DNA of 64,000 bases from Methylobacterium durans (lineage in GTDB: Bacteria; Pseudomonadota; Alphaproteobacteria; Rhizobiales; Beijerinckiaceae), in the NCBI RefSeq assembly GCF_003173715.1, contig NZ_CP029550.1, forward strand, positions 4,883,501 through 4,947,500, read 5' to 3'. Position numbers and translations under genes: made by a program. The notes under the pieces are model-generated. The model saw nothing but the letters and a program-made list of their open reading frames with translations, made no database searches and was not told the DNA's origin. This document shows, one piece after another, positions 1 through 7,686 of this stretch; within the stretch, counting starts at the first letter, position 1; every line of letters begins with the position of its first letter.

Positions 1-1
1 G

Positions 2-1354
2 CCAGCCCTGCAGCGGCTGCTGGCCGAGGTGCAGGCCGGCCGGATCGACGTGATCGTGGTCTACAAGGTCGACCGGCTCACCCGGGCGCTGTCGGACTTT
101 GCCAAGCTCGTCGAGCTGTTCGACCAGCACGGCGTCTCGTTCGTCTCGGTGACGCAGGCCTTCAACACCACGACCAGCATGGGCCGGCTGACGCTCAACG
201 TGCTGTTGTCGTTCGCGCAATTCGAGCGGGAGGTCACGGCCGAGCGCATCCGCGACAAGATCGCAGCCTCCAAGCGGAAAGGCCTGCGCATGGGCGGACC
301 TGTGGCGCTCGGCTACGCGGCGCGCGACAAGAAACTCGTCATCGATCCAGCCGAGGCCGAGCAGGTGAGGGGGATCTTCGCGCGCTACCTCGAACTCGGC
401 TGCCTGTCGGCACTGGCAGCGGACCTGCGCGAGCGCGGTATGCTGACGAAGTCGTCGGTGCGGCGGGACGGCACGGACCGCGGCGGCATCCCCTTCAGCA
501 AGGGCCCGCTCGCCTACCTGCTGCGCAACCGCGTCTATATCGGCGAGGTGGTGCACAAGGGTCAGCACTACCGGGGCGAGCACGAGGCGATCGTTCCGCG
601 CGAGCTGTTCGAGGCGGTGCAGGCGGCGCTCTCGGCCAAGGGACCGGCAGCTGGAGCAGGGCGGGCGAACACCGGCTCGCTGCTGAAGGGCTTGCTCTAC
701 GACGACCGGGGCAACCGGATGACGCCGAGCAGTGCGAGGAAGGGAGCGGTGCGCTACCGCTACTACGTCTCGCGTGCACTGGAGGAGGACCGGCGTGAGG
801 AGGTCGGCTCTGTTGCGCGGGTGCCTGCGCCGGAGATCGAGCAGGCGGTGCTGAGCGCGCTGTCTGGAGGCGAGGTGGGTAGTGAGTCGGCAGCCTACGA
901 TGCTGCGCGCTTGGCTACCTGCGTCAGCCGCGTCGAGGTGCATCCGAACCGGCTGATCCTCCGGCGTATGCCAATGAGTCCAGATCAGCCACCACCCGAA
1001 GACCTCATCGTGCCATGGTCTGCTAGGGCGAGCCGCTGCCGACGTGAGATGATCCCGATAGGCGGCAGCGGTGAGGCTGTGACGGTGATGCGCTCAGAGA
1101 CGCGGGCGCGGCTTGTCGAGGGTATTGCCAAGGCCCGCCTGTGGCTGGACGACCTGCTGTGTGGCCGCGTGCAGGACACGGCCGAGATTGCGCGGCAGGA
1201 GGGCTGCAGCGAGCGCTCCGTTCGCATGACGCTGAACCTGGCGTTTCTGGCTCCCGATCTGATTCGGGCAGCGGTGGCAGGCACGCTGCCAGAGGGGCAG
1301 GGGATCTCCGCGGTGACGAACGCGCCCCTGAGTTGGAGGCAGCAGTGCAGCTGA
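2..1354 (+). CDS. Large serine recombinase, 5' end outside window
   Basis: The reading frame is open to the left edge, so the catalytic serine end lies outside the window. What remains starts in the resolvase domain: the VVYKVDRLTR strand and the FAQFEREVTAERIRDK region that leads into the long E helix. The Recombinase domain follows (GGPVALGY, then GPLAYLLRNRVYIGEVVHKG). The C-terminal third resembles the zinc-ribbon/coiled-coil part of large serine integrases (DDRGNRMTPSSARKG, RYRYYVSR), but the usual cysteine pairs are not obvious. Such enzymes integrate or excise phages and ICE-type islands by site-specific recombination. IS debris follows directly, so it may be a relic of an older island. 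I am confident of the family; activity cannot be judged. Confidence 0.85.
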   Translation, partial: PALQRLLAEVQAGRIDVIVVYKVDRLTRALSDFAKLVELFDQHGVSFVSVTQAFNTTTSMGRLTLNVLLSFAQFEREVTAERIRDKIAASKRKGLRMGGPVALGYAARDKKLVIDPAEAEQVRGIFARYLELGCLSALAADLRERGMLTKSSVRRDGTDRGGIPFSKGPLAYLLRNRVYIGEVVHKGQHYRGEHEAIVPRELFEAVQAALSAKGPAAGAGRANTGSLLKGLLYDDRGNRMTPSSARKGAVRYRYYVSRALEEDRREEVGSVARVPAPEIEQAVLSALSGGEVGSESAAYDAARLATCVSRVEVHPNRLILRRMPMSPDQPPPEDLIVPWSARASRCRREMIPIGGSGEAVTVMRSETRARLVEGIAKARLWLDDLLCGRVQDTAEIARQEGCSERSVRMTLNLAFLAPDLIRAAVAGTLPEGQGISAVTNAPLSWRQQCS

Positions 1355-1420
1355 CCCTGACCCGCCAAACTGGTCCGCGCTGAGCGCGAGTTTTTCGGGC
1401 ATCCTGAACCCTGACGGAGG

Positions 1421-1696
1421 ATGGATGCCATGCCTCGCAAACGCTTCACGAACGAACAGATCGCCTTTGCCCTGCGGCAGGCGGAGAACGGTGCGACGGT
1501 GGACGAGATCTGCCGGAAGATGGGCGTGTCCGAGCCGACCTTTTACCGCTGGAAGAAGCAGTTCGTCGGCATGGGCGTGCCGGAGATCCGACGGCTGAAG
1601 CAGCTGGAGGATGAGAACAGCAAGCTCAAGCGGCTGGTCGCTGACCTGACCCTGGATCGCTCCATGCTGCAGGACGTGCTCAAGCGAAAGTGGTGA
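1421..1696 (+). CDS. IS3 family OrfA (first transposase ORF)
   Basis: A 91-aa protein with an N-terminal helix-turn-helix (KRFTNEQIAFALRQAENG, then CRKMGVSEPTFYRWKKQF) and a leucine-rich C-terminal coiled coil (LKQLEDENSKLKRLVADLTL). This is the layout of OrfA in the IS407-like branch of the IS3 family, which binds the element ends. ATG at 1421 is used; a second ATG at 1430 (MPRKRF) is equally good. Its partner OrfB begins in another frame at the OrfA stop but survives only as a stub, so this copy cannot move by itself. Confidence 0.85.
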   Translation: MDAMPRKRFTNEQIAFALRQAENGATVDEICRKMGVSEPTFYRWKKQFVGMGVPEIRRLKQLEDENSKLKRLVADLTLDRSMLQDVLKRKW

Positions 1697-1779
1697 GGCC
1701 CGTCGTGCGCCGCGAGGTCGCCGGTCATCTTCAGGTGGCCTACGGCATCAGCGAGCGACGGGCCTTGATCTTCCTCTGA
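1694..1779 (+). pseudogene. IS3 family OrfB, 5' stub cut by IS5 insertion
   Basis: Directly after OrfA, GTG at 1694 opens a frame reading VRPVVRREVAGHLQVAYGIS, the usual start of OrfB in this IS3 group. It breaks at the left inverted repeat of an IS5 element (1780). The rest of OrfB does not reappear to the right of that element, because another IS3 begins there. The catalytic DDE domain is therefore missing from this copy. Confidence 0.75.
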
Positions 1780-2698
1780 GAGCCTGTTTGAGGTCTTGTT
1801 TTCAGGCGGGATTGTTGAGGGCGTTGGCGGCCATGAGGCTGGCGACGCAGGCGAGGCGTCCCGTTGCAACGTCGAGGCGACCAGCGCGCTCACGGAGCAG
1901 GCCACCCCAGTGGCTGAGCCAGCCGAAGGTTCTCTCTACGACCCAGCGCCGCTCCAGCACGACGAAGCCCTTCTGGTCCGGCTGCTTCTCGACCACGCGG
2001 TGGCGCATGCCGTGGAGGTTGCACCATTCTTGGCAGCGCTCGGCCGTGAAGGCACCGTCGAGGAGAGCCAGACGCAGGCTGGGCCACGTCTGCTTGCCCG
2101 CATCCAGCGCCGGCAGCGTGTCGCGATCCTGCACGTTGGCGGGCACGACAGCCAGCGCCAGGACGTGCCCTTGGGCATCCACCAGAGCCACGCGTTTGCG
2201 CCCGACCAGCTTCTTGGCACCATCGTAGCCGCGCGGCCCGCGGACCCCGATGCACTTGACGCTTTGCGTGTCGATGACCGCCAGCCGTGGATCGGGCCGA
2301 CGTCCGCAACGCCGCCGCTGACGGCGCGCCAGAGCCCGCATCAGGCTCTCGAACAGGCCCTTCTCGATCCAGCGCCGGAACCAGCCATAGACCGTGCGCC
2401 AGGGCGGAAAGCCGGCCGGCAATGCCCGCCAACCTCCGCCCGTCCGCAGGTGCCAAGCGATCCCGGCCAGCACTTGACGCGCCGCTGTCGCTTCTGGACG
2501 GCCCGGCGGATCGGCTCGTTTCAGAAAACAGGCCACCTCGTCCAAGCCAGCCTGCAACACCATGTCCTTCAGGCGCGACTCATGACGCGTCCGATGTCGG
2601 TCCGTCCACATCTGCTCTCCACTCCGCCCCGCCAGGCGGAATTCATGTTGGCTCATGAGACAGATGGGGACGGCCGGCGGAGGTGCTCAAACAGGCTC
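1780..2698 (-). mobile_element. IS5 family element (IS427-like), complete
   Basis: Perfect 13-bp inverted repeats GAGCCTGTTTGAG (1780-1792) and CTCAAACAGGCTC (2686-2698) bound one transposase gene on the minus strand. TGA precedes the left end (1777-1779) and follows the right end (2699-2701), matching the TNA target duplication known for IS427-type elements. It inserted into OrfB of the preceding IS3. Confidence 0.88.
1802..2656 (-). CDS. IS5 family transposase
   Basis: A 284-aa DDE transposase filling the IS5 element. The N-terminal domain contains the DUF4096-like stretch (WHLRTGGGWRALPAGFPPW, VYGWFRRW). The catalytic part follows: LAVIDTQSVKCI carries the first Asp, LALLDGAFTAERC the second, and the C-terminal VVERTFGWLSHW segment the glutamate region. 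It is full length with no internal stop, so the enzyme may be active. ATG at 2611 (MWTDRHRTR) is a plausible alternative start. Confidence 0.85.
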   Translation of the reverse strand: MSQHEFRLAGRSGEQMWTDRHRTRHESRLKDMVLQAGLDEVACFLKRADPPGRPEATAARQVLAGIAWHLRTGGGWRALPAGFPPWRTVYGWFRRWIEKGLFESLMRALARRQRRRCGRRPDPRLAVIDTQSVKCIGVRGPRGYDGAKKLVGRKRVALVDAQGHVLALAVVPANVQDRDTLPALDAGKQTWPSLRLALLDGAFTAERCQEWCNLHGMRHRVVEKQPDQKGFVVLERRWVVERTFGWLSHWGGLLRERAGRLDVATGRLACVASLMAANALNNPA

Positions 2699-2749
2699 TG
2701 AATGAGTGGACACCTCTGCTACGCTCCTACGGGGGCTGGAAGGTGTCTG

Positions 2750-3073
2750 ATGGGGACAACGAAACGAACGTTCACGCCTGAGTTCAAGCGTGAGGCCGTG
2801 GCCCTTCTGGAGAGCAGCGGCCGGCCGCAGATGCAGATCGCAGCCGAGCTTGGCATCCAGCCCTCGATGCTGCGGGCCTGGCGCGCGAGCCTACAGGACA
2901 GCCCGCCACGTGTGGTCGGCAGTGGGCCTACGCCTGTGGCGGCTTCGCCTCTGACCTCACCGGCCGATCAGGCCGCCGAGATCGCTCGCCTGCGGCGCGA
3001 ACTCGATCGCACGCGCATGGAGCGCGACATACTAAAAAAAGCCATCGGCATCTTCGCGGAGGTGCCGAAATGA
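2750..3073 (+). CDS. IS3 family OrfA
   Basis: A 107-aa OrfA with helix-turn-helix (RTFTPEFKREAVALLESSG, then AAELGIQPSMLRAWR) and a C-terminal leucine zipper (EIARLRRELDRTRMERDILK). ATG at 2750 is preferred to 2702 because the family begins with the short KRTFTPEFK lead. The stop overlaps the OrfB start as ATGA (3070-3073). A run of seven A at 3034-3040 lies in the right phase for a -1 ribosomal slip (A AAA AAA), the usual way IS3 elements make the OrfAB fusion transposase. Confidence 0.85.
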   Translation: MGTTKRTFTPEFKREAVALLESSGRPQMQIAAELGIQPSMLRAWRASLQDSPPRVVGSGPTPVAASPLTSPADQAAEIARLRRELDRTRMERDILKKAIGIFAEVPK

Positions 3074-3932
3074 CGTTTCGCTTCATCGAGCAGCATGGAA
3101 GCATCTGGCCGGTGCGTCTCATGTGCCGCGTGCTCGGGGTCTCGGCCAGTGGGTATTATGCCTGGCGCTCCCGGCCTGAGAGCCGCCGCGCCCAGGAGAA
3201 CCGTACCTTGCTGGCGGACGTGCGACGCCTGCAGGAACAGCACAAGAGCCGCTACGGCTCACCGCGGATGCATGCCGCTCTGCGCGCGGAGGGACGCGGC
3301 GTCAGCCGAGGCCGCATCGAGCGGCTGATGCGCCGACACGGCATCCGGGCTCTGGCAGGCCGCCGCTATCGCCCGTGCACCACCGACAGCAATCATCCCC
3401 TGCCGCTCGCTCCCAACCTCCTGCAGCAGACCTTCGTGGCGGCAGCCCCAACCGCGTCTGGCTAGCCGACATCACCTACCTGGCGACTGGCGAGGGCTGG
3501 CTCTACCTCGCGGCCGTGCTGGATCTGGCCACCCGCAAGCTCGTGGGATGGGCCATGCGCGAGCACATGCGCATCGAGTTGACCCTGGCCGCGTTGATGA
3601 TGGCCACCCAGCGGCAACGGCCAGCTGCCGGGCTCATCTGTCATTCGGATCGCGGGAGCCAATACGCTGCGGCAGCTTACGGCGAGCAACTCGCCGTCGT
3701 AGGGGCGGTCGCCTCGATGAGCCGGACAGGATGCTGCTTCGACAATGCCCCGATGGAAAGCTTCTTCCACACACTCAAGGTCGAACTCGTCCATCAGCGC
3801 CGATGGGCAACCCGCGACGAGGCACGTCGCGACCTGTTCGCCTACATCGAGGGCTACTACAACCGACAGCGCCTCCACTCCGCCCTCGGCTACCATACGC
3901 CTGAGCAAGCTGAGCAGCGCTGGGCAACGTAA
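3070..3932 (+). pseudogene. IS3 family OrfB (DDE transposase), frameshifted
   Basis: The first part (MTFRFIEQHGSIWPVRLMCR to the HTH_21 region RYGSPRMHAALRAEG) is in one frame and stops at 3463-3465. The catalytic part continues in the -1 frame from about 3430: NRVWLADITYLATGEGW (first Asp), [12 protein letters not shown] (second Asp) and FDNAPMESFFHTLKVEL (Glu). Loss of one base near 3425-3445 explains the break. The DDE residues are all present, so the element decayed through this indel alone, or the read is wrong at this point. Confidence 0.82.
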
Positions 3933-3959
3933 CCTCCGTGTCCACTGAAACAGGGGAGG

Positions 3960-4742
3960 ATCAACATCGAGTACCGTGTCCGCACCCCCGCCGGTGAGGT
4001 GCGCTGGCTGCACATCCGCGGGCAGACCTTCTACGGCGTTGACGGCCAGCCCTTGAGCATGGCCGGGGTCTCCATCGACATCACCGATCGCAAGCGTAGC
4101 GATGAGCATCGGGCGCTGTTGGCCGGCGAGCTAAACCATCGGGTCAAGAACTCGATGGCGACCATGCAGTCGATCGCCTATCAGACCCTGCGCAACGCCG
4201 CCTCGCTAGACGATGCTCGTGTGACTCTGGAAGCCCGGCTGCAATCGCTCGCTGCCGCTCACGACGTGCTGACGCGCGCGAGCTGGGAGGGCGCGACGCT
4301 GGCCGAGATCGTCGACGGAGGCTTGCAGGCATTTCGCAACGGGTCGGCCGGTCGGTTTAAGGTTGGCGGTCCCAAGGTCTGGCTGACGCCGCGCCTGAGC
4401 TTAGCGTTCGTGATGGCCCTGCACGAGCTGGCGACCAACGCTGTGAAGTACGGCGCGCTGTCGAACGACAAGGGCCGGGTGATTCTCAACTGGGACATCG
4501 TCGATGGGTCCCAGCCCCCTCACCTTTGGCTGCGCTGGGAGGAGCTGGGTGGCCCGCCCGTGGTCGCGCCGACGCGGACAGGGTTCGGGACCCGCATGAT
4601 CGAGCGTGCATTGGCGTCGGAACTGGGCGGCACCGCCGAGATCGAGTATCGCCCGCGCGGCGTGGTGTTCACGTTAGAAGCCCCATTGCCAGAACGCTCC
4701 ACTCACGCGCCGGCTTCGAGTGCTTGCGCTGCGAGAGGGTAA
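3960..4742 (+). pseudogene. HWE-family sensor histidine kinase, 5' end removed by IS3
   Basis: The frame enters from the IS3 end with IEYRVRTPAGEVRWLHIRG, the second half of a PAS domain. A linker and an HWE kinase core follow: LLAGELNHRVKNSMATMQS (phospho-acceptor His in the H box), ALHELATNAVKYGALSN (N box) and GFGTRMIERALASELGG (G box). HWE kinases sense light or stress through PAS and phosphorylate receivers. The N-terminal sensor is gone, so the gene is not functional as a sensor. No receiver partner remains beside it, unlike the similar pair at 60.2-61.6 kb. Confidence 0.85.
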
Positions 4743-4756
4743 CCTCTGCCGGTTCG

Positions 4757-4796
4757 GTAACACCCAGCCAGCAAATACCCGCTTTTGAGAAGCCGT
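4757..4796 (+). repeat. Truncated copy of a dispersed intergenic repeat
   Basis: The stretch gtaacacccagccagcaaat followed by cccgcttttgagaagcc matches the start of the repeat at 61618 (gtaacgcccagtcggcgaat, then ccgctttggagatgcc). It is cut at 4797 by an IS3 end. Other copies lie at 18.2, 19.7, 31.5, 47.8 and 61.6 kb. Confidence 0.55.
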
Positions 4797-5211
4797 TGAC
4801 CTGACCGGCTGGCTTTGGACCGGGCTGATTGCGAGGATCAGCCAGGACCGGAGGAGCTGGAAATGCGGCGAGGACAGAGGCCGAGCGCGGAGCAGGTGGT
4901 GCTGACGCTGCGCCAGATCGAGGTGCAGACAGCCCAGGGCAAGAGCATCGCCATTGCCTGCAAAGAGGCGGGCATCTGCGAGCAGAGCTACGCGACGAGT
5001 GCCTGCGCCAAGAGATCTTCTACTCGCTGAAAGAAGCGCAGGCTGTGATCGGGCTTTGGCAAAACACCTGCAATCGCGTGCGGCCGCATTCGTCACTGGG
5101 CTACCAGCCGCCCGCACCCGTCAGCTTCCTGGATCTGGCCTTCCGGCTACCCATGGCCGCTACCATGCAGTAGCCTCGCAACTGGCTCGGTCCAAAATAC
5201 CGGTCAGGTCA
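4797..5211 (+). mobile_element. IS3 family deletion derivative with both ends kept
   Basis: The ends TGACCTGACCGG (4797-4808) and CCGGTCAGGTCA (5200-5211) are inverted repeats that extend inward (TTTGGACCG / CGGTCCAAAA). Inside, OrfA starts at 4863 (MRRGQRPSAEQVVLTLRQ) and breaks at about 4989 after CKEAGICEQSY. The sequence then jumps to the OrfB C-terminus (LRDECLRQEIFYSLKEAQAV, then RPHSSLGYQPP), ending at 5173. About 0.8-1 kb including the catalytic core is missing. It could be moved in trans by a full-length relative. Its right end cuts umuC. A related left end lies at 63889. Confidence 0.8.
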
Positions 5212-5381
5212 GGCTCGCCCATGCGGATGCCGAGCGCTTTGGCCTCGGCGGTGCGGGCGATGGCGCAGCCGTCGTTGTTCGAGAGCACGATGACGGGCAC
5301 GCCGGCGAGCTTCGGGTCGAACACCCGCTCGCAAGAGCGATAGAAGCTGTTGCCGTCGAGCAGGGCGATGGTGCGCGTCAT
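5212..5381 (-). pseudogene. umuC: UmuC-type Y-family polymerase, N-terminal fragment
   Basis: The fragment reads [20 protein letters not shown], then [20 protein letters not shown]. This is the start of UmuC/DinB-type translesion polymerases, with the first catalytic Asp in LLDGNSFY and the NNDG(C)AIARS-like motif. The frame is lost at 5211 where the IS3 derivative begins, so only about 56 of some 420 residues remain. Nothing downstream restores the gene. Confidence 0.85.
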
Positions 5382-5399
5382 TTACCCGCACGCGACCTC

Positions 5400-5423
5400 A
5401 GATCTAGTACTTAGATCTAGTAC
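5400..5423. promoter_or_regulatory. Tandem 11-bp repeat, possible operator
   Basis: AGATCTAGTAC occurs twice, at 5400-5410 and 5413-5423, two bases apart. Each copy holds the palindrome AGATCT. It lies 19 bp before the umuC fragment start and about 100 bp before the LuxR-type gene on the other strand, in an AT-rich stretch. The spacing would place both copies on one face of the helix. It does not look like the alphaproteobacterial LexA box. The role is unproven. Confidence 0.35.
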
Positions 5424-5526
5424 ACCACGGTTAGGTATTTGACCACAAAAGTACGGTCGGAACCATTAAAGCTTGAACTACCTTATTGCTCAAATGGATT
5501 AGAGTTTTCCATTTGAGGGGGTCAAA

Positions 5527-6215
5527 ATGTCGCATTCTATTGTTCCAACGGTAGTAGTTGCCGCAAGTTCCTTCACCCGTGAGGGTATTCGGTCTTATCT
5601 ATCAGGCTCTCGCTTCAGTGTTATGGAAATTGGAAAGACGCAGGAATGCGATACCGTAGATAACGCATCAATGATCATAACTACCGCAGACGACCTTGGA
5701 AAGTCACCATTCATTACGAGCGTTAGATCATCCCGTCCAAATGTAAAAATTGTTCTGCTGTGCCATGTCGATTCGGTCAAATATTTGGAACCAAGTGCCA
5801 TTCGTGACGTAGCGGGCATTCTTGATTGTGAGATCGACGGAAAGACGCTCATTAATGCGCTCGACTTGGTGATGGATGGCGTGCGCGTTCATTCAGCGAA
5901 GATAATGGAATTTTTGCTAGATCGGCGAACTTGCCGCGATGATTCGATATCGGCCGAGACCCCGGGGGGCAGAGTAAGAGTGAAGGGTGGGATCCAGAGC
6001 TGGATCTTTCTAAAGCTCGCTCGCTATCTCCCAGCGAGTTAAAAATTCTCAAGTGTTTGGCTGAAGGGGTTTCAAACAAAGTAATAGCTCTCCAGCATTG
6101 TCTGGCCGAAGCCACAGTAAAAATTCATGTCAAGAACATCCTTCGTAAGCTTAGTGCGCAGAATCGGACCCAGGCGGCGATCTGGGCTCGGGAAAACGGC
6201 GTCCGTCACGCCTAG
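5527..6215 (+). pseudogene. LuxR-type response regulator, frameshifted
   Basis: The receiver-like N-terminus (SHSIVPTVVVAASSFTREGI, IVLLCHVDSVKYLEP) is read in one frame from ATG 5527. The LuxR helix-turn-helix (SLSPSELKILKCLAEGVSNK, then ATVKIHVKNILRKLSAQNR) continues in the -1 frame to a TAG at 6213-6215. The switch falls between 5943 and 5990, most likely at the six-G run at 5964-5969. The receiver lacks a clear DD pair and phospho-Asp. The gene and its leader are clearly AT-richer than its neighbours, suggesting a foreign source. An IS1182 element has inserted exactly at the stop codon. It may be intact if the G run is a sequencing error. Confidence 0.75.
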
Positions 6216-7682
6216 GAGCCCGTCCGAGTAAGCGTCTCGACGACGAGGCCGCGGGATGATTCACTTGGCTCATGGCCAAGGTGTTTCGCTCCTGGGACGT
6301 CGATCAGGGCTGGCTGCTGCCGCCCTCGCTGCACGAGTTCGTGCCGCCCGGGCACAGGGCGCACTTCGTGCGCGACACGGTGCGAGAGGCGCTCGACCTC
6401 TCGGCCATTCTCGACACCTACACCGAGGAGCGCGGCTACCCGCCCTACCATCCGGGCATGATGGTGGCGCTCCTGCTCTACGGCTACAGCCGAGGCCTGT
6501 ACTCCTCGCGCCAGCTCGCCCGCGCCTGCGAGGAGCGGGTCGATGTCATGGCGGTGACCGGCCTGAACCGGCCCGACTTCCGAACCATCGCCGACTTCCG
6601 CAAGCGCCACCTCGTGGCCCTGTCGGACCTGTTCGTGCAGGTGCTGCGCCTGTGTCGGGCGGCCGGTCTCGTCGAGTTCGCTCACGTGGCGGTGGATGGC
6701 ACCAAGCTGAAGGCAAACGCCTCGCGCCACAAAGCGATGAGCTACGGGCGGATGAAGACGGCCGAGCCGGCCCTGGCGGCCGAGGTGGACGCTTGGCTGG
6801 AGCGAGCGCGCGAGGCTGACGCGGCGGAGGATCAGGCTCACGGTGCCGGCCGTCGGGGCGACGAAACGCCGGACTGGATGGCCGACAAGCAGCGACGGCT
6901 GGAAGCAATCCGCGCCGCCAAGGCCGCGCTGGAAGCGGAGGCCGCAGATCCGCCCGATCCGGAGGACGAGAACGGGCCGGGTGCCTCGTCGGGCATGCGC
7001 TGGCAGGGTCGGCCACTGCGCGGTGACGACGGCAGTCCGCCCGACCGGGCGCAGCGCAACTTCACCGACCCGGACAGCCGGATCCTGCCCACGCGCGACG
7101 GCTTCGTGCAGGGCTACAACGGTCAGATCGCGGTCGACGCCGCGCATCAGGTGATCGTCGCGCACCGCCTCGTGACCAACTCGGCCGACTACCGCGCCCT
7201 CGTGCCGCTTGTGGACGGGGTCCGCGCTCATCTCAGGCGCAAGCCGCGGGAGGTCTCGGGCGATGCCGGGTTTGCCAACGAGGCGAACCTCGTCGCGCTC
7301 AGGGAGCGGGGCATTACGGGCTACCTCGCTCCGGGCCGGGCGCGACACGGCGAGGCGGATGCGGCCGGCCGCCGGAGGCTGACCAAGATGCCGTTGATGA
7401 GCGCGATGGCCGCCCGCCTAAAACGGGCTGGCCGCCGCAGTCGCTATCGCCTCAGGAAGCAGGTCGTCGAGCCGGTGTTCGGGCAGATCAAGCAGGCCCG
7501 AGGCTTCCGACAGTTCCTGATGAGAGGGCTTGAGCAGGTCCGGGGCGAGTGGGCGATGATCTGCACGGCCCATAACCTCCTGAAGCTGGCACAGGCCGAC
7601 CGTTGAGCCCGCTGTCCGCCCTCATCGGCTCCGGTCTCGCCCCCTCTACCCAGGCCTCAAACACCGTTACTCGGACGGGCTC
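6216..7682 (+). mobile_element. IS1182 family element, complete
   Basis: Perfect inverted repeats GAGCCCGTCCGAGTAA (6216-6231) and its complement (7667-7682) are flanked by CTAG on both sides (6212-6215 and 7683-7686). A 4-bp palindromic duplication of this kind is expected for IS1182. The left CTAG contains the stop codon of the LuxR-type gene, so the insertion left that stop in place. Confidence 0.9.
6272..7606 (+). CDS. IS1182 family transposase
   Basis: A 444-aa DDE transposase. The N-terminal DUF772-type domain is clear (RGYPPYHPGMMVALLLYGYS, then YSSRQLARACEERVDVMAVT). The first catalytic Asp is in FAHVAVDGTKLKANASRHK. A charged insertion of about 100 residues follows, then the second Asp region (DGFVQGYNGQIAVDAAHQVI and REVSGDAGFANEANL), and the C-terminal EPVFGQIKQARGFRQFLMRG holding the Glu. 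It is full length with no break, so the enzyme may be active. It is the only gene in the element. Confidence 0.9.
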   Translation: MAKVFRSWDVDQGWLLPPSLHEFVPPGHRAHFVRDTVREALDLSAILDTYTEERGYPPYHPGMMVALLLYGYSRGLYSSRQLARACEERVDVMAVTGLNRPDFRTIADFRKRHLVALSDLFVQVLRLCRAAGLVEFAHVAVDGTKLKANASRHKAMSYGRMKTAEPALAAEVDAWLERAREADAAEDQAHGAGRRGDETPDWMADKQRRLEAIRAAKAALEAEAADPPDPEDENGPGASSGMRWQGRPLRGDDGSPPDRAQRNFTDPDSRILPTRDGFVQGYNGQIAVDAAHQVIVAHRLVTNSADYRALVPLVDGVRAHLRRKPREVSGDAGFANEANLVALRERGITGYLAPGRARHGEADAAGRRRLTKMPLMSAMAARLKRAGRRSRYRLRKQVVEPVFGQIKQARGFRQFLMRGLEQVRGEWAMICTAHNLLKLAQADR

Positions 7683-7686
7683 CTAG

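Larger units (their letters stand above)
2703..3948 (+). mobile_element. IS3 family element with frameshifted OrfB
   Basis: OrfA and OrfB lie between imperfect inverted ends that share AGTGGACAC (2705-2713) and GTGTCCACT (3938-3946). The exact outer ends are uncertain by a few bases. The left end abuts the IS5 element, and the right end interrupts an HWE histidine kinase gene. Confidence 0.7.

Noticed and set aside
985..1449. Long minus-strand frame inside the recombinase
   Set aside because: Antisense to a well-supported domain; composition is that of a shadow frame in GC-rich DNA.
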